A stretch of 64,000 bases of DNA from Rickettsiales bacterium (GCA_002729235.1 PBTY01000022.1:60707-124706); one strand, 5' to 3'; shown: positions 51,339 through 61,596, counted from the first letter of the stretch. Made by a program: numbers and translations. The notes: a model not told the origin generated them from the sequence alone.

Positions 51339-52733
51339 ATGGCATCAAAATATGATTTAATAGTAATTGGTAGTGGTCCTGGTGGATATGTTGCTGCAAT
51401 CAGAGCGTCTCAACTTGGTATGAAAGTAGCCGTGGTGGAGAAAGCTGAGCTAGGTGGCATATGTTTGAATTGGGGTTGTATTCCTACAAAAGCATTGTTA
51501 AAAAGTGCGCAGGTATTTGAATACATATCTCATGCAAAGGATTACGGAATTGACGTTAAAGATGCATCTGTAGATTTCTCTGGTATGGTGAAAAGAAGCC
51601 GTGATGTTGCTGGTGGAATGAGTAAGGGAATTCAATTCTTGTTCAAGAAAAACAAGATTGAGGTTATCAACGGTTTCGGTAAACTACAGAAAGGTAAAAA
51701 AGTAGAAGTTACTGACGAAGCTGGTAAAAAGACGGTATATGATGCAAACAATATCATCGTTGCGACTGGTGGACGTTCAAGAGAATTGCCAACAATGCCT
51801 ATTGATGGTAAGAAGATAATAGGATATCGTCAGGCAATGGTTTTAGATAAGCAGCCGAAGAAAATGGTAGTGGTTGGTTCTGGTGCCATTGGTGTGGAGT
51901 TTGCTTATTTCTATAGCTCTATTGGCACAGAAGTTACCATTGTTGAATTCATGGATAGAATCGTTCCTGTTGAGGATGAAGAAGTGAGTAAGCAGTTAGA
52001 AAGAAGCTTTAAGAAGGCAGGTATTGGTGTAATGACCAGTAGTGAAGTAACTAATGTAGATACTAAAGGAAAAACGTGTAAAGTAACTGTGAAAACCAAG
52101 AAAGGTGAGGAGCAGTTAGATTGTGATGTAGTACTTTCAGCAGTGGGTGTAACTACAAATCTGGAAGGTATCGGCCTTGAAGAAACTGGTGTAAAAACGG
52201 AGCGTGGTAAAGTTTTGGTTGATGATTTTTACAAAACCAATGTTGATGGAGTGTATGCCATCGGTGATATCGTTCATGGACCAGCGCTAGCACACGTAGC
52301 ATCTGCAGAAGGAATTATTTGTGTGGAGAAAATGGCTGGTGAAAACCCACAACCGTTGAACTACGGAAATATCCCAGGTTGTACTTATTGTTCTCCAGAA
52401 ATTGCATCTGTTGGTATGACAGAGAAGCAAGCTAAAGAAGCCGGTTATGAAATTAAAGTAGGTAAGTTCCCGTTCTCAGCTTCTGGTAAGGCAAGTGCTG
52501 CTGGTGCTAAAGACGGATTCGTGAAGGTGATATTTGATGCTAAGTACGGTGAGTGGCTAGGTTGTCACATGATTGGCGCAAATGTTACTGAAATGATCGC
52601 TGAAGCGGTTGTAGGTAGAAAATTAGAGACTACTGGTCACGAAATCATTAAATCAGTTCATCCTCACCCTACAATGAGTGAGGCGGTGATGGAAGCGGCT
52701 GCTGCAGCTTATGATGAAGTGATTCACATCTAA
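51339..52733 (+). CDS. lpdA: Dihydrolipoyl dehydrogenase
   Basis: 464-aa FAD flavoprotein (E3 of pyruvate and 2-oxoglutarate dehydrogenase and glycine cleavage). GSGPGG binds FAD, the redox disulfide is Cys42/Cys47 in GGICLNWGCIPTK, GSGAIGVEF binds NAD, AIGDI is the second FAD motif, and His443/Glu448 in HPHPTMSE form the catalytic dyad. Codon use is strongly biased, as for a highly expressed gene. It is a single gene with its own terminator. Confidence 0.95.
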   Translation: MASKYDLIVIGSGPGGYVAAIRASQLGMKVAVVEKAELGGICLNWGCIPTKALLKSAQVFEYISHAKDYGIDVKDASVDFSGMVKRSRDVAGGMSKGIQFLFKKNKIEVINGFGKLQKGKKVEVTDEAGKKTVYDANNIIVATGGRSRELPTMPIDGKKIIGYRQAMVLDKQPKKMVVVGSGAIGVEFAYFYSSIGTEVTIVEFMDRIVPVEDEEVSKQLERSFKKAGIGVMTSSEVTNVDTKGKTCKVTVKTKKGEEQLDCDVVLSAVGVTTNLEGIGLEETGVKTERGKVLVDDFYKTNVDGVYAIGDIVHGPALAHVASAEGIICVEKMAGENPQPLNYGNIPGCTYCSPEIASVGMTEKQAKEAGYEIKVGKFPFSASGKASAAGAKDGFVKVIFDAKYGEWLGCHMIGANVTEMIAEAVVGRKLETTGHEIIKSVHPHPTMSEAVMEAAAAAYDEVIHI

Positions 52734-52754
52734 GTAGATAGATATAAATTGAGT

Positions 52755-52794
52755 AAACACAAAAGCCGATTCGTAAGAATCGGCTTTTGTGTTT
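52755..52794 (+). terminator. Strong intrinsic terminator of lpdA
   Basis: An 18-bp perfect stem (52755-52772 with 52777-52794, loop GTAA), with core GCCGATTC/GAATCGGC flanked by A and T tracts. It can act in both directions. Confidence 0.9.
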
Positions 52795-52880
52795 AATAAG
52801 GTGCGCTTGGTCGAGTTTTTCTGCCTAAATCAAGAGAAATGGTTATTTTTCTTGTTGATTAGTATTCCATTACTGAATAG

Positions 52881-55094
52881 ATGAATTACAAGACAGATCT
52901 TGAGCAAGCAAACCGAGTAAATGCATTACTTAACGAGGCCTATACTTGTCGTGTGAATGATCTGTTTAGAAGTATAGATCTTGCACTGGAGGCGCTGGAG
53001 ATTAGTACCGAACTCGATGAAACATCACTAATAGCTAGAAGTAAATCTGATCTATCGCTCTATTACATGATTCGTGGGGAATATGATACCTCCATGTGTT
53101 ATGGAGAAGAGGCCATTGGATTGTTTCAGATTGTTGGGGATGAACATGGGATGGCGGATGCCAAGTACAACATAGCTGGCATTTACTATAAGACCGATAA
53201 TTTTCACCTAGGTCTTATTTACCTGATTGATTGCCTGGAGATTTATCGAAAACTGGATGACCTACATAATCAAGCACGTGTCCAAAAATCGCTTGGTACT
53301 ATCTATGAATATTTTGGTGATGAGAAAAGTGCTATTCTAGCTTATGAAGCAGCGATCAAAGCTGCACAAGAAGTTGGGGAATTAAATTTGGAGTCTAATG
53401 CATTAAATCCATTATCTGGTATTTATCTAAACCGGAATGATATAGAGAAGGCCTCTGAAATCATTGAGAAGTCCATTCAGATGAAGGAACAGACTAATGA
53501 TGTGCGGGGGCTTGCATTTGCATTGTATGGAAGAGCTAAGGTTTTTGTAAAAAGAAAAGAATACGATCAGGCAGAATCCACCTACCTTGAATCAATTGAC
53601 ATCCATAAGAAAATGGGTGAAAAATTGGGCTGTGGAATGTGCTACATGAAGTTGGGAGAACTTTACATTGAGACAGGTGATTTCGATCGAGCTGAAAAAG
53701 CAATTAAGATCTCCATTGAATTCGCATCAGAATACAATATTGCTCTTCTACGATTTAAGAGTAATTACTTGATGTACAAATTGCTTAAGCTTACTGATAG
53801 ACCTATTGAGGCGCTACAATATCTTGAAGTTTATCTGGAACAAAAAGAAGGTGTTATCAATACCCAAACTCAAAAGGTAATTGAGAGCTATGAAGCTATC
53901 TCTACTATGGAGCGCTTGCAGAAGGAGGCTCAGATGCAACGTGAAAAGGCAGAAATTTTAGAAAAAAAGAATCGAGCCGAGGAAGCATCAAGAGTGAAAC
54001 AAGAGTTCCTCTCCACAATGAGTCATGAGATAAGAACACCATTAAACGCAGTGATTACTATTACTTCGCTACTTGAAGAACGAGCGAGTGGTGAAGAAAA
54101 TCAATTAATAGAATCATTGAAATTCTCTGCCAACAATCTATTGTTGATCATTAATGACATTCTGGATTTCAGCAAGCTCGATCTTGGAAAAGTACATCTG
54201 GATTTTGCTCCAGCAGAGTTTAGACCATTACTACAAAACATATGCAATACCTATTCTTCCATGGCGAGAGAGAAGGGTGTAGAACTTAAGTTATCCATTG
54301 ATAAGGGAGTCAATACTCACTACATGATGGATACTACCAAGATTTCCCAAATCATGGGCAATCTGATTAGTAATGCGATTAAATTCACTGATGAGGGCAG
54401 TGTTTCAGTCTATGTGGAGTTAATATCAGGAGGTGACAAGAGGGATCAATTAAACTTTACTGTTCATGATACTGGAATGGGCATTCCTCCTGATTTCATG
54501 GATGAGATATTCGAAAGTTTTTCACAACCTAGATCCTTTACTACCAAGAAGCATGGTGGGTCTGGCTTGGGATTAGCTATCGTAAAGAAATTAATTGATC
54601 TACACGGTAGCAATATTGAAGTGGAGAGTGAATTGGGTTCAGGATCAACGTTCCATTTCCAAATTAGTCTTGAAAAATGTGCTGCGCCAACAGGCAAATC
54701 AGCTCTGACCGTTAGAAGACTCGAAGGCTTGAATGTGTTGATTGCTGAAGATAACATGATCAATGCTATGGTATCAATGAAACTTTTAACAAATTGGGGT
54801 CTTAACGTCACTCACGCTAAAAATGGAGTGGAGGTTGTAGAAATGGCCAAAGAAACGGTTTACGATTATATTTTAATGGATATTCATATGCCTGAAGTGG
54901 ATGGTTTTGATGCTACAAAAACAATTCGTTCGACCATCAACCCAAATATAAGTACACCAATTTATGCATTGACAGCAGACATTACGGCTCACCAGCGTGA
55001 GTTATTCGAGCCTTATTTTGATGGATACCTTTTGAAACCAATTGATCGAGACAAACTCTATGCTGTTCTGAGCGAGGATACCAAGCAATTATGA
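52881..55094 (+). CDS. Hybrid histidine kinase with N-terminal TPR domain and C-terminal receiver
   Basis: 737 aa. TPR repeats cover about 15-340 and a coiled linker leads to the HisKA domain with His382 in STMSHEIRTPLNA. The HATPase domain (about 490-610, N-box NLISNAIKF, G-boxes DTGMGIP and GGSGLGLAI) is followed by a receiver (about 620-735) with phospho-acceptor Asp667 in ILMDIHMPEVDG. There is no transmembrane helix or signal peptide, so it is cytosolic. It overlaps the next kinase by 4 bp (ATGA). Phosphorelay with the downstream proteins is possible. Confidence 0.88.
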   Translation: MNYKTDLEQANRVNALLNEAYTCRVNDLFRSIDLALEALEISTELDETSLIARSKSDLSLYYMIRGEYDTSMCYGEEAIGLFQIVGDEHGMADAKYNIAGIYYKTDNFHLGLIYLIDCLEIYRKLDDLHNQARVQKSLGTIYEYFGDEKSAILAYEAAIKAAQEVGELNLESNALNPLSGIYLNRNDIEKASEIIEKSIQMKEQTNDVRGLAFALYGRAKVFVKRKEYDQAESTYLESIDIHKKMGEKLGCGMCYMKLGELYIETGDFDRAEKAIKISIEFASEYNIALLRFKSNYLMYKLLKLTDRPIEALQYLEVYLEQKEGVINTQTQKVIESYEAISTMERLQKEAQMQREKAEILEKKNRAEEASRVKQEFLSTMSHEIRTPLNAVITITSLLEERASGEENQLIESLKFSANNLLLIINDILDFSKLDLGKVHLDFAPAEFRPLLQNICNTYSSMAREKGVELKLSIDKGVNTHYMMDTTKISQIMGNLISNAIKFTDEGSVSVYVELISGGDKRDQLNFTVHDTGMGIPPDFMDEIFESFSQPRSFTTKKHGGSGLGLAIVKKLIDLHGSNIEVESELGSGSTFHFQISLEKCAAPTGKSALTVRRLEGLNVLIAEDNMINAMVSMKLLTNWGLNVTHAKNGVEVVEMAKETVYDYILMDIHMPEVDGFDATKTIRSTINPNISTPIYALTADITAHQRELFEPYFDGYLLKPIDRDKLYAVLSEDTKQL

Positions 55095-57094
55095 AGAAAT
55101 TAGTTGTCATCTCACTTTTTATAGGCCTGCTGACAACTGGAAGTATAGCCCAAAAGGTGACACTTCCAGATAGTCTTGAACAACAGCTTGATCAGATAAC
55201 TTCAGATTCTGCCAAAGTTGCTTATTTGTTGAATTTGTTTCCGGTCTATTTGAGAGTAGATAGTGACTTAACTTCAGACATAATGCTGAGAGCAAGAGCC
55301 CTTGCAACCGAAGCTAACCTTCAGCAATTTGGACGCAATATCGATGTGAAAATTGGGATTAACTATGTCTATCAAAATCAGTTAGACACAGCCCGTACAA
55401 TTTTCAATGTTGTTTTAGAGGATGCCATATCAGCTAATGACTCAGTTCTAATAGCCACTATTGTTACTGAAATCGGCATCACCTACTATAATGAATTCAA
55501 TGATGCCAAAGCCTTGGAATACTTTGTCAAAGCGTATTTTGTTTTAAAAGACCTTCGAGATACTGCTCGCCTGGGAGGAATTAGCAATAATATCGGAATC
55601 ATGTTCGATAGTTTTGAGGAGTTTGATAAAGCCAAATCATATTTTTTTGAAGCCATAAAATATAAACTCCATATGGGAGATTCAGCCAGACTTGGATCTT
55701 CTTATCATAATCTAGGAATAGCTTATGAAGAATTGGGAGAGTTAGATTCAGCTTTGTACTACTTTAATATTGCTACTGGGCTAAGACTAAAATTCCATGA
55801 TCTCCGTGGGTTAACCAAATCATACGGTTCTATAGGCTTGGTCCACTTGCATCGTCAGCAGTATGATTCTGCTCAGTATTATTTGGAAGAGGCAATTCAG
55901 CTAGATGAGGAAATTAAAGATACAGTAGCACTTTCATCGGACTTGTCTACTTATGCAGAAGTACTCTATCATCAGTCAAAGTATCATGAGGCGCAGCAAG
56001 CGGTGTTGAGATCGATATCTATGTCCAAGGGTGTGGAAACCAAGAAAATGGCATACAAAATGCTAGGAGACATAAGTGAAAAGCTGATGGATTATAAAAC
56101 TTCAGCTGAAGTGAGAAAAAAGTATTATGAGCTTTCTGATTCAGTATTTGTAGCAGAAAAGGAAGCGGAGTTAGGTGAGTTAAGAGTATCTTTTGAAACC
56201 GAACTCAAAGATCTTCAAATATCAGAGCTTGAAAGCGAAAGGAAGTTTCAAGAACTAAAAGCTGAACAAGCTGAGCGTCAAAGATTGTACTTTTTAGTTG
56301 GACTATTCTTGCTTTTGATTGTGGTTGCTGTTATCGTTTTCTTGTACAGGGCCAAATCAAAGTCCAATACAAAGCTTGAAAAAGCAAATCACCAGTTAAA
56401 ACAACTCAATCAAACCAAAAATCGGTTATTTTCCATTATTTCTCATGACCTAAAAAGTCCCCTTTCAAGTTTTCATTTGATCACTAAAAGTTTGACTGAC
56501 AATTGGGATCAACTGGAAAAAGATCAGCTAAAGGATTTTTTAATTACGCTTAGGGACAGTTCGGCCAATGTCCGTGACATGATGGATAACTTATTGAAAT
56601 GGGCTTTGGCTCAGACCGACCAACTTCAATATGAACCCCACTCATTAGATCCAGTTGATGTAATCACTAAAGTGAAGAGTCAATTACATTCTGTGGCTTC
56701 TTTAAAAGAGATGGAAATTAATATTGAGCACGAGCAGTCTTTAAGAATCGAAGCAGATAGGGCTTTTTTAGAAATTATAATTAGAAACCTGGTAAGTAAT
56801 TCTTTAAAGTATTCTGACGTTCAAAAGAGAATAGATGTCTCTGTTACTAGTGAAGCAGATAAAGGGGTGATTTCTATTCAGGATCAGGGTGTTGGTATGG
56901 ATCAGGAGCAGATCGATAGTCTTTTGAATGGAAGTTTAGTAGCACATGATATACAAAACTCAACGGAGAAAGGCACTGGTTTGGGTTTGCTATTATGCAA
57001 AGAGTTGGTGGTTAGAATGAATGGAAGGATGGAAGTATCCTCAAAAAGAAATGAAGGTACTATCTTTAGGATAAGTTTTCCTAAAGCAGCCTGA
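55091..57094 (+). CDS. Membrane TPR-type sensor histidine kinase
   Basis: 667 aa. A signal peptide (about 1-20), a periplasmic TPR array (about 100-340), a coiled region and one transmembrane helix (about 399-421) lead to HisKA with His452 in FSIISHDLKSPL and a HATPase with NLVSNSLKY and DQGVGM. KGTGLGLLLC closes the catalytic lid. The TPR sensor half suggests it binds a peptide or protein partner. Translational coupling to the upstream hybrid kinase and a 3-bp gap to the response regulator make a three-gene signalling operon. Confidence 0.88.
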   Translation: MKKLVVISLFIGLLTTGSIAQKVTLPDSLEQQLDQITSDSAKVAYLLNLFPVYLRVDSDLTSDIMLRARALATEANLQQFGRNIDVKIGINYVYQNQLDTARTIFNVVLEDAISANDSVLIATIVTEIGITYYNEFNDAKALEYFVKAYFVLKDLRDTARLGGISNNIGIMFDSFEEFDKAKSYFFEAIKYKLHMGDSARLGSSYHNLGIAYEELGELDSALYYFNIATGLRLKFHDLRGLTKSYGSIGLVHLHRQQYDSAQYYLEEAIQLDEEIKDTVALSSDLSTYAEVLYHQSKYHEAQQAVLRSISMSKGVETKKMAYKMLGDISEKLMDYKTSAEVRKKYYELSDSVFVAEKEAELGELRVSFETELKDLQISELESERKFQELKAEQAERQRLYFLVGLFLLLIVVAVIVFLYRAKSKSNTKLEKANHQLKQLNQTKNRLFSIISHDLKSPLSSFHLITKSLTDNWDQLEKDQLKDFLITLRDSSANVRDMMDNLLKWALAQTDQLQYEPHSLDPVDVITKVKSQLHSVASLKEMEINIEHEQSLRIEADRAFLEIIIRNLVSNSLKYSDVQKRIDVSVTSEADKGVISIQDQGVGMDQEQIDSLLNGSLVAHDIQNSTEKGTGLGLLLCKELVVRMNGRMEVSSKRNEGTIFRISFPKAA

Positions 57095-57097
57095 TCT

Positions 57098-57706
57098 ATG
57101 CCCTACAAGTTGTTTCTCATTGACGACCACAAAGTGGTTCGTGATGGTGTTAAAGCTATGTTATTAGCAAAACCAGACATCAGAGTGGTAGGAGAAGCCG
57201 CTTCTGCAAAGGAAGCAAAGGAGAAAATTACTACTCTTCAGCCAGATATTATCTTTGTGGATTTAAAGTTGCCGGATGCCAATGGCGCATTACTCATTAG
57301 GGAATTGAAGGAACAAGTGTCGGCTCATTGCATATTGCTTACTAGCGATCCCAATGGAGTGGATATGGAGCGGGCTAAAGCTTCAGGAGCCATTGCTTTT
57401 CTTACTAAAGACATGGATACATGTGAATACTTCAAAGCGCTCGATGAAATAGTCGAAGGGCGCCAGTATGTCTCCACAGCTTTTGCCAATACCGTTCTAA
57501 ATGATGTGTTAGATTATACACCCCGTGAAATTGAGGTTCTGCGAGGGTTTGCTGATGGACTTACTTACAAGGAGATCGGGTCTCAGCTGGAAATGAGTCC
57601 CAGAACAGTGGAAACTCACAAGAATAATCTAATGAAAAAGATGCAGGCCAAAAGCATTGTAGAGATGGTAAGAATAGCTATCAAGCAAGGTGTAATCTCC
57701 GCATAA
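57098..57706 (+). CDS. NarL/FixJ-family response regulator
   Basis: 202 aa. The receiver has DDHKVVRDGV at the acidic pocket and Asp55 in FVDLKLPDANG. The LuxR-type HTH at about 141-200 has TPREIEVLRGFADGLTYKEIG, SPRTVETHKNN and a final helix. It is the output of the kinase directly upstream. Targets are unknown. The adjacent cell-surface genes are plausible but not shown. Confidence 0.92.
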   Translation: MPYKLFLIDDHKVVRDGVKAMLLAKPDIRVVGEAASAKEAKEKITTLQPDIIFVDLKLPDANGALLIRELKEQVSAHCILLTSDPNGVDMERAKASGAIAFLTKDMDTCEYFKALDEIVEGRQYVSTAFANTVLNDVLDYTPREIEVLRGFADGLTYKEIGSQLEMSPRTVETHKNNLMKKMQAKSIVEMVRIAIKQGVISA

Positions 57707-57828
57707 TACAAAATATTCAAGGCTAAGTACAGATACATCCGTAAAATTCCGTAGGTGCGTGCGGTATATTCCCGATTGAATGAGAGACATATGGTTTCAA
57801 TCTTTGAGCGTCAATCAAAATTGTAACT

Positions 57829-60800
57829 ATGAAAACACTTTTTACCGCCACATTTATTCTCGGGATGGTCCTCATATCGTTCGCACAGACTGTTCCAACT
57901 TTGTCCTCTTTATCACCAGCCAATGAAGCAACCGATGTAGATCGCAGCGCTGATCTGGTGGCCACCTTTAGTGAGAACATCAAGTTAGGCTCTGGAACTA
58001 TTACGATTAATTATACAGGATCGACCGGACCAAAGTTTGCCACTTATACGATCCCTTCGGCATCTGAGGTCACCGTTTCCTCAAACCAGTTAATTATTGA
58101 CCCTACCAGCGACATGAGTCCTGGAGATGATTTTCATGTCACTATTACATCCGGTGCTATCTTGAGTACAGCAGACGCTGTTTATCCTGGCTTTAGTGAT
58201 GAAACTACCTGGGCATTTACGACTATTGATGACGTGGCCCCATTAATCACCAATACTACTCCCTATGATGGAAGTAATTATTTTTTCTTGTCAGGTGGAC
58301 TATCAATTAACTTCAATGAAGACATTCAGGAAGGATCTGGAAATGTAATCCTGTATGATGCTGATGGTAATACTCTTGAGACGGTTACTACCGGAACAAG
58401 TGATTCCAGAATTACTAATTACACCTTTAGAACAGCAATTGATTTTTCAACTGAAATTGAGGAAGCTACCGTTTATATGGTGTCTGTTGATGCTGGTTCC
58501 TGGACTGATTTGGCAGGAAATCCGTGTAATGCAATAGCAAAAGGAGATTTGTCCTTCACGAGTACTTCCAGGCCACATATAGAAACACTTTCACCAGCGG
58601 ATGATGAGACCGATGTGGATGCCAATACTAGTACTTTGTCCATTGATTTTGATACACATGTATGGGCCAACGATCCCGCAGCGCTTATTTTGATAGATTA
58701 TGATTCGGAGGATACACTTGAAACTTTTGATCTTACTACTTTGGGTGATGGTGGGGATTTTTCAGATGGTCTCATTACTCTTACACTAACATCATCACTA
58801 CCCAACGGAGCTCATTTGGCAGTGTTGGCCAATCCGGTAGGTGCTTTGAAATCTAGCTCCAACGGGGAGCAATTTCTCCAATTGGATGATAAAGATGATT
58901 GGGACTTCACTGTCTTCAACGATGATGTAGCACCTACCATCACATCGATTCCTGAAATAGAAGGGGGTACTTACGATAATTACACGCTTCGATTCACAAT
59001 TAATTTCTCAGAACCCGTAGAAATTGATGAAAGCTACAATATGTTCCGATTAGGCCTTGTGTCTCCTGTTGTTCAATACAACATTTCATATGCGATTGAG
59101 GAAGTTACATCTACTTCAATAACTTTTCAAGTAGATGATACCGGGATGAGAAATGGTTGGACATACTATATCTATGTAGACCCTGCAGCAGTTACAGACC
59201 TTGCTGGCAATGCGTTTGCCGGGGTGACCTCCAACACGGAATATAGATTTCAGGCATCGTGGGACGAACCTCAAGTTCTCAGTAGAACTCCTGATGCTAC
59301 AAGCAACCAGGTAGTTGATTCAGATATAATCATTGAGTTTGATGAGGATATTTTGCTCAATGGCTCATATGATCCTACAGTTGCAGCTATTAGGCTGATG
59401 CTAAGACCTGCCAATACGAATGTGGAAACCTATACTACAGCCCAAATTCAAGTGAGTGGTTCCACTTTAACTATTGATAAAACAGTGGATCTTGATTTGG
59501 CAACCACTTACACCATAATGGTACCGCAAGGTTTGATTATGGCTGCAGCAGATACTACAAGATTCTTTGATGGTTACACCAGTATTGGAGATTGGCAGTT
59601 TACCACCGAATATAATTATTGGGATGGTAGCCAATGGGCAGATGGTACACCAACAACCGGAGATCATGTTATTTTCAAGGATGACTATGATTTTGCGGAA
59701 GACGAAGTGCTTGATTTTGGTCTTGTCTATGTATACCCGGGTGTAGATCTCAGCATTGAAAACAATGCAACACTTAGACATTCTTCAAATCTTTACAACT
59801 CTGGAGATATTACCATAGAGTCAGGGGCTTCGTTAAATTCTCAGAAGTATTTCGTAGCATCTGAAGGGTCGAGCGTCACAGTTAAAAGAAACACCACTGG
59901 AGGAGTCGGTGATGGCAAATACAGTTTTATTGGTTCTCCTTTTTCTAGTTATGATTTTACCTCCATCTCTGGAAGTCATAAGTATGAGTATAAGGAGAAT
60001 TCCAATGTCTATGCTGATGCTTCCAACTTAACCAGTATGACCATTGGTCAGGGGTATACCATTGCGAATAATGATGTACTGGAGTTTGTCGGTATTACTC
60101 CCACCACTGGCAACTTAATTAGCTACATACGCAATTCTGGGGAGGGTATGGGTTTTAACCTGGTATCCAATCCATATACAGCAGCAATTAGTTATGATGC
60201 GATGATGTCTGCTGAGGGCCCGGATGGTACAGGAGATATCACAAGTACTATTTACCTCTGGGACGATGGTGGAGCTGGAGAAAAAAGCCAAAGTGACTTC
60301 ATAACGGTCAATGCACTGGGAAGTGTCTCAGGGGGATCTGGTAGAAGTACCGATTTCAATGATCATATCGGAGTGGCACAGGGATTCTTCGTGGAGTGTA
60401 CGAAGACTTCAACGCAATTGAATTTTACGGACGCTATGAAAGTGAATGGCAATAATGAAGATGCTAATTATTTCAGAACATCCAGAAGTAGTCATGAAAC
60501 TATCAAAATAGCGTTGATTAATAATAAAGATGTGAGAAGCGAGATACTTATCGGCTTGGTAGAAGACGCTGAAGTTGGGTACGATTACAAATATGACTCT
60601 CGAAAAATGGTAGGTAATAGTGCTTCACAGCTTTACATGCCCTTAGAGAATAAACAATTGGCCATTCAAGGATTGCCATTAGACTACCAGGAAGCTGTAT
60701 CTGTTGGATTGGATATTAAAGAAGCAGAAGAGTACCGTTTGGAAATTCTTGAAGAGACTTTAGCTGGTCGTTCAGTCGTTTTGTACGATAAGCAGTTAAA

Positions 60801-61122
60801 GGTGTCACATGATTTGTCAAGAGCACCTTATCAGTTCCATTCTCAAGAAGGCGTGTTTGAAGGTCGTTTTGAAGTATTCTTTAATTCATCCATCCTGTCT
60901 AGCGATTTGAATGATCAAGTGAGTATTTATGCTCATGATGGGTGGTTGTCCATCAACGTTCCGAATGGTGAAATAAAAAACTATCGAATGATCAATGTGT
61001 CTGGTCAGGAAGTTTGGAAAGGTCAGGTTAATCACTCCTTTACGAAGGATTTTTCCAACCTACCTAAAGGTGTTTACATCGTTACCGATGGACTAAATTC
61101 TCAAAAAATCATTCTTCAATAA
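57829..61122 (+). CDS. Large secreted Ig-like (Big_5/SbsA-like) protein with T9SS C-terminal sorting domain
   Basis: 1097 aa with a signal peptide (about 1-20, ending SFAQ). About five Ig-like repeats of SbsA/Big_5 type begin with PTLSSLSPANEATDVD-like, ETLSPADDETDVDAN-like and LSRTPDATSNQVVDS-like sequences (about 22-590). A beta-helix-like or SprB-type region follows (about 600-900). The last 70 residues, with YRMINVSGQEVWKG and LPKGVYIV, are a type A T9SS sorting domain, so the protein is exported by the type IX system and cleaved. It is probably a surface adhesin or matrix protein. The PID-CTERM gene follows by 18 bp. Confidence 0.88.
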   Translation: MKTLFTATFILGMVLISFAQTVPTLSSLSPANEATDVDRSADLVATFSENIKLGSGTITINYTGSTGPKFATYTIPSASEVTVSSNQLIIDPTSDMSPGDDFHVTITSGAILSTADAVYPGFSDETTWAFTTIDDVAPLITNTTPYDGSNYFFLSGGLSINFNEDIQEGSGNVILYDADGNTLETVTTGTSDSRITNYTFRTAIDFSTEIEEATVYMVSVDAGSWTDLAGNPCNAIAKGDLSFTSTSRPHIETLSPADDETDVDANTSTLSIDFDTHVWANDPAALILIDYDSEDTLETFDLTTLGDGGDFSDGLITLTLTSSLPNGAHLAVLANPVGALKSSSNGEQFLQLDDKDDWDFTVFNDDVAPTITSIPEIEGGTYDNYTLRFTINFSEPVEIDESYNMFRLGLVSPVVQYNISYAIEEVTSTSITFQVDDTGMRNGWTYYIYVDPAAVTDLAGNAFAGVTSNTEYRFQASWDEPQVLSRTPDATSNQVVDSDIIIEFDEDILLNGSYDPTVAAIRLMLRPANTNVETYTTAQIQVSGSTLTIDKTVDLDLATTYTIMVPQGLIMAAADTTRFFDGYTSIGDWQFTTEYNYWDGSQWADGTPTTGDHVIFKDDYDFAEDEVLDFGLVYVYPGVDLSIENNATLRHSSNLYNSGDITIESGASLNSQKYFVASEGSSVTVKRNTTGGVGDGKYSFIGSPFSSYDFTSISGSHKYEYKENSNVYADASNLTSMTIGQGYTIANNDVLEFVGITPTTGNLISYIRNSGEGMGFNLVSNPYTAAISYDAMMSAEGPDGTGDITSTIYLWDDGGAGEKSQSDFITVNALGSVSGGSGRSTDFNDHIGVAQGFFVECTKTSTQLNFTDAMKVNGNNEDANYFRTSRSSHETIKIALINNKDVRSEILIGLVEDAEVGYDYKYDSRKMVGNSASQLYMPLENKQLAIQGLPLDYQEAVSVGLDIKEAEEYRLEILEETLAGRSVVLYDKQLKVSHDLSRAPYQFHSQEGVFEGRFEVFFNSSILSSDLNDQVSIYAHDGWLSINVPNGEIKNYRMINVSGQEVWKGQVNHSFTKDFSNLPKGVYIVTDGLNSQKIILQ

Positions 61123-61139
61123 TCTCTAACACTACTGAT

Positions 61140-61325
61140 ATGAAATACTTATTTAAAATATATGCGCTAATTCCTTTCTTCCTGTTGATAGTAACACCAC
61201 TTGCTTATGCCCAACCTTCGGCCCCACCAGCCACACCAATTGATGGAGGTCTTTCAGCACTTTTAGTTGCTGGAGGACTCTATGGTGCCAAGAAAATAAG
61301 GGATGCCAGAAAACCTAAAGACTAA
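61140..61325 (+). CDS. PID-CTERM small exported protein
   Basis: 61 aa. A signal peptide (about 1-24, ending AYAQ) is followed by a proline/alanine-rich spacer and the motif PIDGGLSALLVAGGLYGAKKI with a basic end (RDARKPKD). This tripartite pattern (PID motif, hydrophobic helix, basic tail) is that of the PID-CTERM sorting domain described in Bacteroidota. In this case almost nothing lies between signal and sorting motif. It is co-transcribed with the T9SS cargo protein. Confidence 0.8.
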   Translation: MKYLFKIYALIPFFLLIVTPLAYAQPSAPPATPIDGGLSALLVAGGLYGAKKIRDARKPKD

Positions 61326-61352
61326 GGGCGGATGTCGCCGATTGGTTGACTA

Positions 61353-61380
61353 AAAAGAGCCGGGTAATTCCGGCTCTTTT
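61353..61380. terminator. Bidirectional intrinsic terminator
   Basis: AAAAGAGCCGG (61353-61363), loop GTAATT and CCGGCTCTTTT (61370-61380) form an 11-bp perfect stem with T tracts on both strands. It serves the T9SS/PID-CTERM operon from the left and the small acidic gene from the right (its stop starts at 61384). Confidence 0.88.
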
Positions 61381-61383
61381 GAT

Positions 61384-61596
61384 TTATTCTTCTTCGTTTC
61401 CTTTTTTGAGCTCATCAAGATCTTCACGATCTCTGAGCTTTTTATCATCCACATGATTGTTCAAGAATTGATTGATTTTATCAATATCAATGGTGGATTT
61501 TAATTCTCCAAAAGAGTCAATACTTACATCAAATCCATCGAGTTCTTTATTGACTTTCGGCTTTTGTTCAGGTTCTTCTTTTTTGTGCTTCTTCAT
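61384..61596 (-). CDS. Small charged conserved hypothetical protein
   Basis: 70 aa, with a lysine-rich N-terminus and an acidic C-terminus. The middle VNKELDGFDVSIDSFGELKS and NQFLNNHVDDKKLRD segments look conserved rather than random. It follows gltX by 20 bp and precedes a terminator, so it is expressed. No known motif is seen. Similar small proteins are common beside housekeeping genes in Bacteroidota. Confidence 0.62.
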   Translation of the reverse strand: MKKHKKEEPEQKPKVNKELDGFDVSIDSFGELKSTIDIDKINQFLNNHVDDKKLRDREDLDELKKGNEEE

